37,413 nucleotides of DNA from the NCBI GenBank assembly GCA_028335865.1, contig JAOKTA010000005.1:1-37413 (forward strand), given 5' to 3'. The notes under the pieces were generated by a model. That model was not told the DNA's origin, made no database searches, and saw only the letters and a list, made by a program, of their open reading frames with translations. Shown here piece by piece: positions 21,956 through 29,165 of this stretch. Made by a program: the position numbers and the translations under genes. This stretch comes from Candidatus Nitrosopumilus sp. (GTDB taxonomy: Archaea; Thermoproteota; Nitrososphaeria; Nitrososphaerales; Nitrosopumilaceae). Position 1 is the stretch's first letter. Each line of letters opens with the position of its first letter.

Positions 21956-22335
21956 TATTCCGTTTTCTCCTCTGCTGCTGGTGCTTCCTCTGCTGCTGGT
22001 GCTTCTGCTGCAGCTTTCTCTGCTGCTGCTTTTTCTACCTCAGCTATTTTTGCTTTAGTTTTTTCTAGTCTTGAAAAAATAGTTGGATTAACGTGTTTTT
22101 TTGCTAATCCTTCATCATCATAAACATAGAAAGTTCCTGTTACTTTTGACATTCCAACATGTGTTTTTAGTCTCATTGAAATTACAACTTTTCCATCTAA
22201 TTTGAATTCCTTTGTGACCATGTCTACTGCTTCCATGGTTTTGAGTTTACCTCCTAATCCTGCAAAATCACAGGTTAGTTCTCTTCTTGATAAGAAAGCG
22301 TTATTGACATCTGAAACTGTCTGAATAAGTGACAT
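21955..22335 (-). CDS. rps24e: Ribosomal protein eS24 with Ala/Glu-rich tail
   Basis: Small-subunit protein S24e. The core 'AFLSRRELTCDFAGLGGKL' then 'AVDMVTKEFKLDGKVVISMR' and 'TGTFYVYDDEGLAKKHVNPT' matches the family. The last 30 residues are a low-complexity Ala/Glu tail (AAAEKAAAEAPAAEEAPAAE) encoded by repeated GCTGCTGGTGC-like units, not part of the ribosomal core. Start: ATG at 22335 gives 126 aa and has TTTATATG about 27-34 bp upstream; ATG at 22362 would add nine residues and is also possible. It is followed directly by eS31. Confidence 0.92.
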   Translation of the reverse strand: MSLIQTVSDVNNAFLSRRELTCDFAGLGGKLKTMEAVDMVTKEFKLDGKVVISMRLKTHVGMSKVTGTFYVYDDEGLAKKHVNPTIFSRLEKTKAKIAEVEKAAAEKAAAEAPAAEEAPAAEEKTE

Positions 22336-22390
22336 GTATCCAAAATCTTTTGGATATTTCATATAAACCTAGTTGAATTTACACAAGAAA

Positions 22391-22400
22391 TTTAAGAAAA
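22391..22400 (+). promoter_or_regulatory. TATA-like element for the DUF309 gene
   Basis: TTTAAGAAAA centred about 23 bp before the ATG at 22418. Confidence 0.35.
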
Positions 22401-22417
22401 TACTGTCAATATATCAT

Positions 22418-22978
22418 ATGGAACGATATTTGATACATTTAAAAAATAAAAAGCATATTCCTGTAAATTCTCGTGAAATACTTCATAGATCTAGGGATCT
22501 AATATCTGGAATGGATGCACATATCAGACTTGCTAGAGTCGCCACAAATTTTATTGAATTTGATGTTGCAATTGAAACAAAAAATGTAGATGCCCTTGTT
22601 GAAAAATTGATTCCTATTGGAGATTTAGATAATACTCGACATGTGATTGAGGAGGAAATAGAAATAGATCAGGGAATTAAAGATGGTATTTTTTATTTTA
22701 ATCATGAGCGCTTTTGGGAATGCCATGAAGCTTTTGAAGGTGTTTGGAAGCAATGTTTTGGACGTGAAAAAGAATTAGTTCAAGGAATTATTCTTGTAGC
22801 TGTTGCATATGCCCATGCTCAAGAAAATGAATTGCGTATTGGCGTTGCAATGTTAACTCGTGCATTAGAAAAATTGGGTACATCTCCATCCATGTATCAT
22901 TCGATAGATGTAGAAAGAATAAGAAAGAAATCTATTGAAATGCAGCAAGTAGATGATTTAATTATATTTGAGATCTAA
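22418..22978 (+). CDS. DUF309-family protein
   Basis: The C-terminal half has the DUF309 motif: 'GIFYFNHERFWECHEAFEGV' followed by WKQ and 'GIILVAVAYAHAQENE', a helical bundle with conserved His/Glu that might hold a metal. The N-terminal third (about 70 residues) is a less familiar extension. The ATG at 22418 is preferred over a TTG 45 bases upstream, giving 186 aa. Function of the family is unknown. The 3' end overlaps the convergent phosphoglycerate mutase gene by 17 bp. Confidence 0.82.
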   Translation: MERYLIHLKNKKHIPVNSREILHRSRDLISGMDAHIRLARVATNFIEFDVAIETKNVDALVEKLIPIGDLDNTRHVIEEEIEIDQGIKDGIFYFNHERFWECHEAFEGVWKQCFGREKELVQGIILVAVAYAHAQENELRIGVAMLTRALEKLGTSPSMYHSIDVERIRKKSIEMQQVDDLIIFEI

Positions 22979-24248
22979 TTAATTCTAAAGATTTTGTAAT
23001 TACTTCTGCACCTTGAAGTAAACCTATGCTGCCTTTCTTTGCTTGGTCTTCAGTCATTCTTGTCGTGCCGTCATTTTTAATAAAATCAGCTGAAACTATC
23101 AGTGGTACTGGATCATCGCTGTGTCCTTTGATGATACATGGCGTTGAGTGATCTGCTGAAATAATTATTGCAACTTTACTTGAATCAATATTTTCTACTA
23201 GTGTTTTAAAAAACCGTTGATCAATTTCTTCTATATTTTTCATTTTACCTGTGGCGTCTCCATCATGACCAAATTCATCTGGTCCCTTGAGATGAACGTA
23301 TATTGCATTTTGCGTTTCCATTGCCTTTGCTGCAACTTTTGCTTTTTCTTCATAATCTGTTAAACCTCCTGCTTCAAATGCTTTCATCTTGAGAACTTTT
23401 GAAATTCCAACTTCAACTGGCATATCCACTATGCATGAAAATTGCATTTCATGTTTTTCATTAATCAACTGTACATCTGGATATTTGTTACCTGCATCTC
23501 TTAGCAATATACAACTAAGTTGCTTTTTATTTTCTTCTTTACGTTTTTTATTTATTTCACTTTTCCTCATAATTTGTATTGCTTGTTCTGAAAATTCATT
23601 TACCAATTTTGCTGTAAATTTAGAATTTTCTGTATCCTCTAACTGTACACATTTTTCAATTTTTGAAAAGTCTCCAACAGCTTTTGCCACTCCCATTCCT
23701 CCAATGTTACTATATGCTGGATCTGTATTTGTTATTCTGGATGATAATTTTTGAGATGACGTTCTAATTCTAATTGTTACTCTGTGTCCTATTGTTGGGG
23801 AAACCACTATTTTTGCATCTGGATCTGAAAATTTTATTTTTTCTTCTAATTCTTTTGCAATTCCATCAGCATCTTCTTTTGCAATCTGCCTGCCTGCTCT
23901 TCTATCTGTGATCACTCCTTCTTCATTTAATGTTGAAAAATTACCTCTTAATGCTAAATCTCCATTTTTAAAATCAATTCCAACCCCTATTGCTTCTATT
24001 ACTCCCCTTCCTGCATAATCGGCATGGTCAAATTTGTAACCTAGCATATTGAAAACTGCAATGTCTGACTCTGGTGCTATTCCTTTTCCTACTGAAATTA
24101 CTTCACCAATTACTCCATTACTTGCAATTTTATCCAATGTGGGTGTTTTTGCAGCTTCTAACGGTGTTTTTCCATTTAAATCTGGATGTGGAAGATCTCC
24201 TACCCCATCTAAAAGAACGTAAATTATTTGTACTTTAGAATTATCCAT
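22962..24248 (-). CDS. apgM: Archaeal cofactor-independent phosphoglycerate mutase
   Basis: Interconverts 3- and 2-phosphoglycerate in glycolysis/gluconeogenesis; alkaline phosphatase superfamily. Start 'IIYVLLDGVGDLPHPDLNGK' holds the first metal Asp; 'PESDIAVFNMLGY' holds the catalytic Ser; 'YVHLKGPDEFGHDGDATGK' and 'VAIIISADHSTPCIIKGHSD' hold further metal ligands. Length 428 aa fits the aPGM type. Start ATG at 24248. The upstream region is AT-rich and shared with the divergent GalT-like gene. Confidence 0.96.
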   Translation of the reverse strand: MDNSKVQIIYVLLDGVGDLPHPDLNGKTPLEAAKTPTLDKIASNGVIGEVISVGKGIAPESDIAVFNMLGYKFDHADYAGRGVIEAIGVGIDFKNGDLALRGNFSTLNEEGVITDRRAGRQIAKEDADGIAKELEEKIKFSDPDAKIVVSPTIGHRVTIRIRTSSQKLSSRITNTDPAYSNIGGMGVAKAVGDFSKIEKCVQLEDTENSKFTAKLVNEFSEQAIQIMRKSEINKKRKEENKKQLSCILLRDAGNKYPDVQLINEKHEMQFSCIVDMPVEVGISKVLKMKAFEAGGLTDYEEKAKVAAKAMETQNAIYVHLKGPDEFGHDGDATGKMKNIEEIDQRFFKTLVENIDSSKVAIIISADHSTPCIIKGHSDDPVPLIVSADFIKNDGTTRMTEDQAKKGSIGLLQGAEVITKSLELIRSQI

Positions 24249-24396
24249 CTAAAACCCTGTTAGATAAATTTTTGATCTCTGTTTTAAATCTTACAATGTA
24301 TTTGCGATCATTTTATTTTTTTTTAAATTTTAATTTTAAAAAATAAATTTTACCGTACATCATTTTTACTTTTTTTTTGATTTAATTTCAGAAAAC

Positions 24397-24407
24397 GTTT
24401 TAAGATA
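24397..24407 (+). promoter_or_regulatory. TATA-like element for the GalT-like gene
   Basis: GTTTTAAGATA centred 27 bp before the ATG at 24429, in a 180-bp divergent gap that otherwise holds only A/T-rich runs. Confidence 0.5.
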
Positions 24408-24428
24408 CATTCACATTGAATTACCATT

Positions 24429-25445
24429 ATGGGTGATATGCGTAAGGATTATGTTTCTGAACGTTTCATGATTGTTTCAAAAAAAATTGATAAAGTTATT
24501 GATCCTAAAAAATCTCCTTTTGCTCCTGGTAACGAGTCAATGACAAATCCATCTGTTTTATCTCTTGTTGAAAAAGATGGTGTCTTACAACGTCTTCAAG
24601 ATAACGAAGATGATTATGTTAAAGATTGGTCTATTCGTGTTTTTGAAAGTAAAAATCCTATTGTTTCAATTGAAACTGAAAATTCTTACAGCGATAAACC
24701 GTTTTACAGTGAACCTGCATACGGCTATCACTACGTAATTGTTGCATCCCCAAATCCTAAGGATACATTTGCAACAATTCTTCCCGAACAATGGTCAAAT
24801 GTCTTAGTTGTTGTTCAAGATAGATTGAGATGGCTTTATACTCAAAAAAGTGTAACATATGTTTCCATTTATGGTGATAGTGGTGAATTGGCTGGAAACA
24901 CTAATCCTCATCCTCATCTGAATATCCTAACTTTTTCAACTATTCCTCCAGTTATAGAATCTGAGGCCGAGGCTACTCATAAAATTTTGAATGAAAAAGG
25001 AGTTTGTCATATGTGTCAGACTATAAATGAAGAACTTAGTGGACCTAGACAAATTCTTCAGACTGACGGTTTCATTGCTTTTTCTCCTTGGGCTCCTTCA
25101 TATCCTTATGAATTTTGGATTGCTCCAAAAAAACACAGCACTAGTTTTTCAAAAATTAGTCAAAAAGAAATTAATGACTTGGCTCTAATTTTACGAGCAA
25201 CTTTGGGTGGATTGTCTAATACTGTTAAAGGAGTTTCTTACAATTTTGCTTTTCACCTTTCACCTGAAAAGAAAAATACTCGACAAATTCACTGGCATAT
25301 TGAAATCTATCCAATTACTAAACCTTGGTCCGGATTAGAACGTGGATATGGAGTTTTCTTAAATGATGTATCTCCTGAGGATGCTGCTGAAAAACTTGGA
25401 GCTGCATGCAGAAAAGAATTAGCTAACCTTGTTGGCATTATTTGA
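24429..25445 (+). CDS. GalT-like HIT-superfamily nucleotidyltransferase
   Basis: Resembles galactose-1-phosphate uridylyltransferase, 338 aa with two HIT-type halves. The N-terminal half ends with the active-site motif NPHPHLN (His161-Pro-His163); in classical GalT this reads HPHGQ, so the Gln is replaced by Asn165. A zinc-like CHMC (193-196) follows and the second half carries 'NTRQIHWHIEIYPI' (288-290). Likely transfers a nucleotidyl group to a sugar phosphate, but the Gln change leaves true GalT activity open; it may be a related phosphorylase. Followed by a small membrane gene. Confidence 0.82.
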   Translation: MGDMRKDYVSERFMIVSKKIDKVIDPKKSPFAPGNESMTNPSVLSLVEKDGVLQRLQDNEDDYVKDWSIRVFESKNPIVSIETENSYSDKPFYSEPAYGYHYVIVASPNPKDTFATILPEQWSNVLVVVQDRLRWLYTQKSVTYVSIYGDSGELAGNTNPHPHLNILTFSTIPPVIESEAEATHKILNEKGVCHMCQTINEELSGPRQILQTDGFIAFSPWAPSYPYEFWIAPKKHSTSFSKISQKEINDLALILRATLGGLSNTVKGVSYNFAFHLSPEKKNTRQIHWHIEIYPITKPWSGLERGYGVFLNDVSPEDAAEKLGAACRKELANLVGII

Positions 25446-25457
25446 TTTTCTGAATGG

Positions 25458-25465
25458 TTTATTTA
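25458..25465 (+). promoter_or_regulatory. TATA-like element for the small membrane gene
   Basis: TTTATTTA centred about 26 bp before the ATG at 25488. Confidence 0.45.
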
Positions 25466-25487
25466 TCAACTATAACTAGCTCATAAC

Positions 25488-25928
25488 ATGGCAATTGACA
25501 AGTGGCTTGCAGTTACTAGTGTTGGTCTTTTTGCAATGTTTGCCGGTGAGATGATTTCTGTTTATTATTTTATGATGACTGTTCCTTTAGATTCTGTAGT
25601 CGCACAAGGTTTTCAACCTGATCCAAAATTAATTCAATTTGTCTCAATTGGTGCGGCTCCTGCTGGAATTTTAGCTGCAGTTGCTTTTATCATGTCTAGA
25701 AATTATGGCTCAAAACAAATTGGAACTTTAATTATTGTTGGAGGGATAATTTTACTAGCAGGTAACCTTATTGCATATTCTCTGATTGATTCTTTTCCTG
25801 AAGTTTATGTTACTGATGCAGTAGTATTTGTTCCATTATTATTTATGGCATTATCTGCACCTGTGATGGCTGTTGGTTCATCTTTGGTTCTAAAAAGAAA
25901 AAAACAACCAAAGAAACGATTTTTCTAG
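25488..25928 (+). CDS. Four-helix membrane protein (146 aa)
   Basis: Four hydrophobic helices are evident (about residues 5-28, 45-67, 73-93 and 105-135), with a short extracytoplasmic loop after the first ('DSVVAQGFQPDPKLIQ') and a basic C-terminus (RKKQPKKRFF) that should lie in the cytoplasm. No known family is recognised. It is separated from the GalT-like gene by 42 bp and has its own promoter-like element. The 3' end overlaps the convergent acetyltransferase by 4 bp. Confidence 0.78.
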   Translation: MAIDKWLAVTSVGLFAMFAGEMISVYYFMMTVPLDSVVAQGFQPDPKLIQFVSIGAAPAGILAAVAFIMSRNYGSKQIGTLIIVGGIILLAGNLIAYSLIDSFPEVYVTDAVVFVPLLFMALSAPVMAVGSSLVLKRKKQPKKRFF

Positions 25929-26362
25929 ATGTGATCAAACCTTAGTTCATTTGAATTATGCTTGAATCCTAATTTTTCATAAAATGGTTTAACGCTATCT
26001 GAACAATCTAAAATTGTCTTATAGCATCCGTGATTTTTTGCAATTTCTAATACATGGGCTATGATTTTTTCACCAATTTTTTTCCCTTGGAATTTTTTGT
26101 CTACAACAACATCTTCTATGTGCCCTACAACTCCTCCTTGATGAATAAATTTAGGCTCAATTAGAAGCGTTGTGGATCCAATTACCCTGCCTTCAATCTC
26201 TGCAATAATTATGATGTGTTCTGGATTTAATTTTATTTTCTTAAAAATTTCTAATGCTTTACCTTCACTCATACTACTAGTTTCTCGTAAAACATCCAAT
26301 GTAGTAAGAAACCCATTTTTAAAATCCTTTTCTTCTAATTCTCTTATAACTACATCCATCAT
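25925..26362 (-). CDS. GNAT acetyltransferase of the GNA1 type (glucosamine-6-phosphate N-acetyltransferase-like)
   Basis: GNAT fold, 145 aa. The segment 'HIEDVVVDKKFQGKKIGEKI' followed by a helix and 'GCYKTILDCSDSVKPFYEKL' then GFK closely matches the pattern of eukaryotic GNA1 (GHIEDVVV..., CYKVILDCS..., PFYEKCGF), the enzyme that acetylates GlcN-6-P with acetyl-CoA. The acetyl-CoA loop is QGKKIG. The upstream gene two bases away is a sugar-phosphate nucleotidyltransferase, so the pair could run the steps that bacterial GlmU performs in one chain. Assignment by motif resemblance; substrate not proven. Confidence 0.85.
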   Translation of the reverse strand: MMDVVIRELEEKDFKNGFLTTLDVLRETSSMSEGKALEIFKKIKLNPEHIIIIAEIEGRVIGSTTLLIEPKFIHQGGVVGHIEDVVVDKKFQGKKIGEKIIAHVLEIAKNHGCYKTILDCSDSVKPFYEKLGFKHNSNELRFDHI

Positions 26363-26364
26363 TT

Positions 26365-27066
26365 CTAAATTTTACCTATTTTTTTATTGTATTCTTCACA
26401 TGCTTGTTTGTATGACTCTTTATTACCAATATCCATAAATCCTTTTTTTGTAACGAAACTGTTTACTTTTTCTTTTCTTTTCATTGCTTTTTTAATTACG
26501 TCGTCCATTCCGTATGATTTATTTTTTGGAATTAAACTGAAAACTTTTGGATTCATAATATAACATCCCATGTTTATATTTGCTTTAATTTCTGGTTTTT
26601 CATTCCAGCTTAACACTCTTCCATTTTTAGAAGTTTCAATCACTCCATATTGTAAATTTGTTTTATATTCATTTAGACTCATTGTGATGAATGCTTTTTT
26701 CGATGAATGTTGCTTTATCATGTTCCTTAGACTAAAATTAAAAATTGAATCGCCATACAAACAAACAAAATCATCATCGATAAATTCTTCTGCAGTTTTA
26801 AGCTGCCCTGCTGTAGCTAATTGCTTACTGGATACTGCATACTCTATTTTAATTCCAAATTTCTTTCCATCTTGAAAATAATCTTCAATTGATTTTCTAA
26901 GATAACTTACACACAGAACTATTGATTTAATTCCATTATTTTTTGCCCAATTTACAAGGTGCTCCAAAATTGGCTTTTCCCCTACTGGTAACATCGGTTT
27001 AGGTTTATTGTTGGTTAATGGTCTTAGTCTTGTTCCTAATCCTCCAGCAAGAATTACCGCTTTCAC
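26365..27066 (-). CDS. Sugar-phosphate nucleotidyltransferase
   Basis: NTP-transferase fold, 233 aa without a C-terminal left-handed beta-helix. Signature 'AVILAGGLGTRLRPLTNNKP' with KPMLPVGEKPIL, then 'FVCLYGDSIFNF' with the metal Asp, and 'YGVIETSKNGRVLSWNEKPE'. Could be a UDP-N-acetylglucosamine or glucose-1-phosphate/mannose-1-phosphate type; context with the GNA1-like gene favours GlcNAc-1-P. The start is GTG at 27066; the stop lies two bases before the acetyltransferase ATG, so they form an operon. Confidence 0.9.
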   Translation of the reverse strand: MKAVILAGGLGTRLRPLTNNKPKPMLPVGEKPILEHLVNWAKNNGIKSIVLCVSYLRKSIEDYFQDGKKFGIKIEYAVSSKQLATAGQLKTAEEFIDDDFVCLYGDSIFNFSLRNMIKQHSSKKAFITMSLNEYKTNLQYGVIETSKNGRVLSWNEKPEIKANINMGCYIMNPKVFSLIPKNKSYGMDDVIKKAMKRKEKVNSFVTKKGFMDIGNKESYKQACEEYNKKIGKI

Positions 27067-27121
27067 AAACTTTATTTCAAATTTGAGTATTTATGTTCAA
27101 GGATGGATTTGTATTTTTATT

Positions 27122-28420
27122 CTAAATGATTTTCATAATTTTTTTTATGATTATGTCTGGTGTTTCACCAAACACTATGATCATTGGCTCTTTTCCAAAA
27201 TCCCCTTTATGATAAATAAAATCTGGCGATTTTTTTGAATCTTTAATTGATGTTTTAATCCCCCATGCTACGGTTGAACCTCTAATTTTTACATCTTGTG
27301 GTTCCTTACTTCTATCATATTCATATGTCACTAATTTAGATTTTTTAATTTTAGATATTGTTTCTTTTTTATATTTTAAATTTATTGCAGAATGAATTTT
27401 TGGATATTTTTTACTCACTGTTAATAATGCAGTTGCAACATGTTTTGAACCCCCGTATGATAGATCTCCTGCAACGACAATGTCTTTTCCTGCTTTGACT
27501 ATTCTTCCAGAAATTCCCATTATTTCTTTAATTGATTTTGGTTTTTCTTTAGAACATACAAAATTTGTTTGACATTCTGGAATATTTTTATAAATATTTT
27601 TTATTTTAGTAAATTCATTTATTGAATTTGATAGTTTTACTTTTGTTTCATCCCATATGCCTACATTTGTAATTACAATCCCTTTACCTACTTTTTTAGA
27701 GTTTTTAATTGAATTCAGTGTGATTTTTTTAGCAAATTTTAATGATTCTTTAATATTTTTATTTTTTATAATTGCATACAATACTGCCGCTGAATGAATA
27801 CATCCACTTCCACGATTTATTTTTAAAATTTTTTTATCTGTAATGTAATATTTTTTATTTTTTTCTAACACAAAGTCTAACACTTCTTTATTTTTAGTTT
27901 CTACACCTGTAATTACTACATTTTTTGCTCCCATTGTTTGTATTATTTTGGCAATTTTTTCAGGCGTATTTTTTGAATTAATTTTAGTTTTTGCTAAAAT
28001 CTCTGCCTCAAATTTGTTTGGAGTGATAATTGTCGCAAGTGGTATTATGAATTTTTTAAAGTCATCTATTGCTGATTTTTTTATGAGCATTCCTCCTGTA
28101 GTTGATTTAATTACTGGATCTACTACAATTGGTATTTTTAATTTTTTTAAATATTGATACACTGTTTTAATAATTTCTGAATTATACACCATTCCAATTT
28201 TTATTCCATCAATTTTAAAATCTGAAATTATTGATTCCAATTGATTTTCTACCATTTTTTTTGATACTGGTTCTACTATGCCAAAATTTGAGGTGTTTTG
28301 TCCTGTTATCGCTGTAATTACTGTTAATGCATGAACATCAAATGTTGAAAATGTCTTGATGTCACTTTGAATTCCTGCGCCTGATGAAGGATCTGAACCT
28401 CCTATTGATAATAAATTCAC
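27122..28420 (-). CDS. thiDN: ThiD-ThiN fusion: HMP(-P) kinase and thiamine-phosphate synthase
   Basis: Thiamine synthesis. Residues 1-about 255 form a ribokinase-fold HMP/HMP-phosphate kinase (ThiD), with 'SIGGSDPSSGAGIQSDIKTF', 'VVDPVIKSTTGGMLIKK' and 'NRGSGCIHSAAVLYAIIKN', where Cys replaces the usual Thr of the GTGC motif context. Residues about 275-432 form ThiN, the archaeal thiamine-phosphate synthase unrelated to ThiE, with 'AGKDIVVAGDLSYGGSKHVA' and 'IRGSTVAWGIK'. The start is GTG at 28420. The partner ThiC lies 750 bp away on the other strand. Confidence 0.94.
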   Translation of the reverse strand: MNLLSIGGSDPSSGAGIQSDIKTFSTFDVHALTVITAITGQNTSNFGIVEPVSKKMVENQLESIISDFKIDGIKIGMVYNSEIIKTVYQYLKKLKIPIVVDPVIKSTTGGMLIKKSAIDDFKKFIIPLATIITPNKFEAEILAKTKINSKNTPEKIAKIIQTMGAKNVVITGVETKNKEVLDFVLEKNKKYYITDKKILKINRGSGCIHSAAVLYAIIKNKNIKESLKFAKKITLNSIKNSKKVGKGIVITNVGIWDETKVKLSNSINEFTKIKNIYKNIPECQTNFVCSKEKPKSIKEIMGISGRIVKAGKDIVVAGDLSYGGSKHVATALLTVSKKYPKIHSAINLKYKKETISKIKKSKLVTYEYDRSKEPQDVKIRGSTVAWGIKTSIKDSKKSPDFIYHKGDFGKEPMIIVFGETPDIIIKKIMKII

Positions 28421-28492
28421 ATCATTTACTAATTTCTAACACTAATCTATTTTTCCTTTATTTTTTTTAAAATTTAAAAATCGTACTATCTA

Positions 28493-28500
28493 TTTTATAC
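28493..28500 (+). promoter_or_regulatory. TATA-like element for the zinc-ribbon gene
   Basis: TTTTATAC about 24 bp upstream of the ATG at 28521. Confidence 0.5.
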
Positions 28501-28520
28501 TTGACTAACTTTTTTGTCAT

Positions 28521-28712
28521 ATGAGTAAAATTCCTATGGTTGATGATTCTGTTCCTGATCAACTGCAATGTACTAATTGTTTACTTCCTATGCAATACCA
28601 AGAAAAAAAAGATGGTAAATTTCTTTGGCAATGTTTTAAATGTGGAAAAAAATATTTTATTTCTGAAAATATTGGTGATAATATGGAGGAGAGTTGGAGC
28701 CCGCCTAGGTAA
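28521..28712 (+). CDS. Small zinc-ribbon protein (63 aa)
   Basis: CX2C-X17-CX2C: CTNC near residue 17 and CFKCGKKYF near residue 38, with aromatic and hydrophobic residues between, is a zinc-ribbon pattern. The N-terminus is short and acidic, and the C-terminus ends in WSPPR. Such proteins often accompany transcription or translation machinery, but no specific family is recognised. Its stop and the next gene's ATG overlap as TAATG, so they are translationally coupled. Confidence 0.75.
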   Translation: MSKIPMVDDSVPDQLQCTNCLLPMQYQEKKDGKFLWQCFKCGKKYFISENIGDNMEESWSPPR

Positions 28713-28936
28713 TGACCTCTTCTGAAAATAACCCTTTTTCATCTAAAAACTTTGAATTTCATAATTACAAATCTTTAGTTTCTGCTGAAATTGAATTAAT
28801 TGAACGAGTTTTTGAGATTAGACAAAATTTTTCAAATTCTCCTGATTCTGAACGTATTGTTGAGCCTATTTTACAAAGAATTTCTAAAATAAGGTCTGAA
28901 AAATTAATTTTAGAAAAAAAATTTAATTTAATTTAA
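28712..28936 (+). CDS. Small helical hypothetical protein (74 aa)
   Basis: Mostly helical, rich in Glu, Lys, Ile and Ser, possibly forming a coiled coil ('SAEIELIERVFEIRQNF' and 'ILQRISKIRSEKLILEKK'). No recognised domain. It shares a TAATG junction with the zinc-ribbon gene, suggesting the two products act together. Confidence 0.65.
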   Translation: MTSSENNPFSSKNFEFHNYKSLVSAEIELIERVFEIRQNFSNSPDSERIVEPILQRISKIRSEKLILEKKFNLI

Positions 28937-29040
28937 TGATATTGAGTTGAGGACTGTATGATGGCATCATTGGAACAAAATTTATCTTCCATACTGTGAA
29001 ATTCTCTTCCTCGATGAATGTGTACTCTAATTCTTTTCAT
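28933..29040 (-). CDS. Possible small protein (35 aa) in the thiC upstream gap
   Basis: On the minus strand an ATG at 29040 opens a 35-codon frame beginning MKRIRVHIHRGREFH and ending in TAA at 28933, overlapping the convergent small gene by 4 bp, the same geometry as other convergent pairs here. A TATA-like stretch (TATTTTTAAA on the minus strand, near 29057-29068) lies 20-27 bp upstream. It fills most of an otherwise empty 229-bp gap. No family recognised; could be chance. Confidence 0.35.
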   Translation of the reverse strand: MKRIRVHIHRGREFHSMEDKFCSNDAIIQSSTQYH

Positions 29041-29135
29041 ATGTAATATTGTTTTTTAAAAATATGTGACTTATTATTTTATTAATATAGTGCTAACTTC
29101 TATTCGATCCAATTTTTAAATTAATTTCACGATTG

Positions 29136-29142
29136 TTTAAAT
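29136..29142 (+). promoter_or_regulatory. TATA box for thiC
   Basis: TTTAAAT centred 27 bp before the ATG at 29166. It overlaps an upstream in-frame TTG (29133), which argues that the TTG is not the start. Confidence 0.6.
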
Positions 29143-29165
29143 CAGGTAAACGAGTACATAGTGTT

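Noticed and set aside
29133-29165. TTG start 33 bases upstream for thiC
   Set aside because: The TTG overlaps the TATA box that fits the downstream ATG, and the extra residues match no ThiC N-terminus I know.
28937-29165. TPP riboswitch upstream of thiC
   Set aside because: The conserved CUGAGA and ACCUGAUCUGGAUAAUGCCAGCG-type segments are absent.
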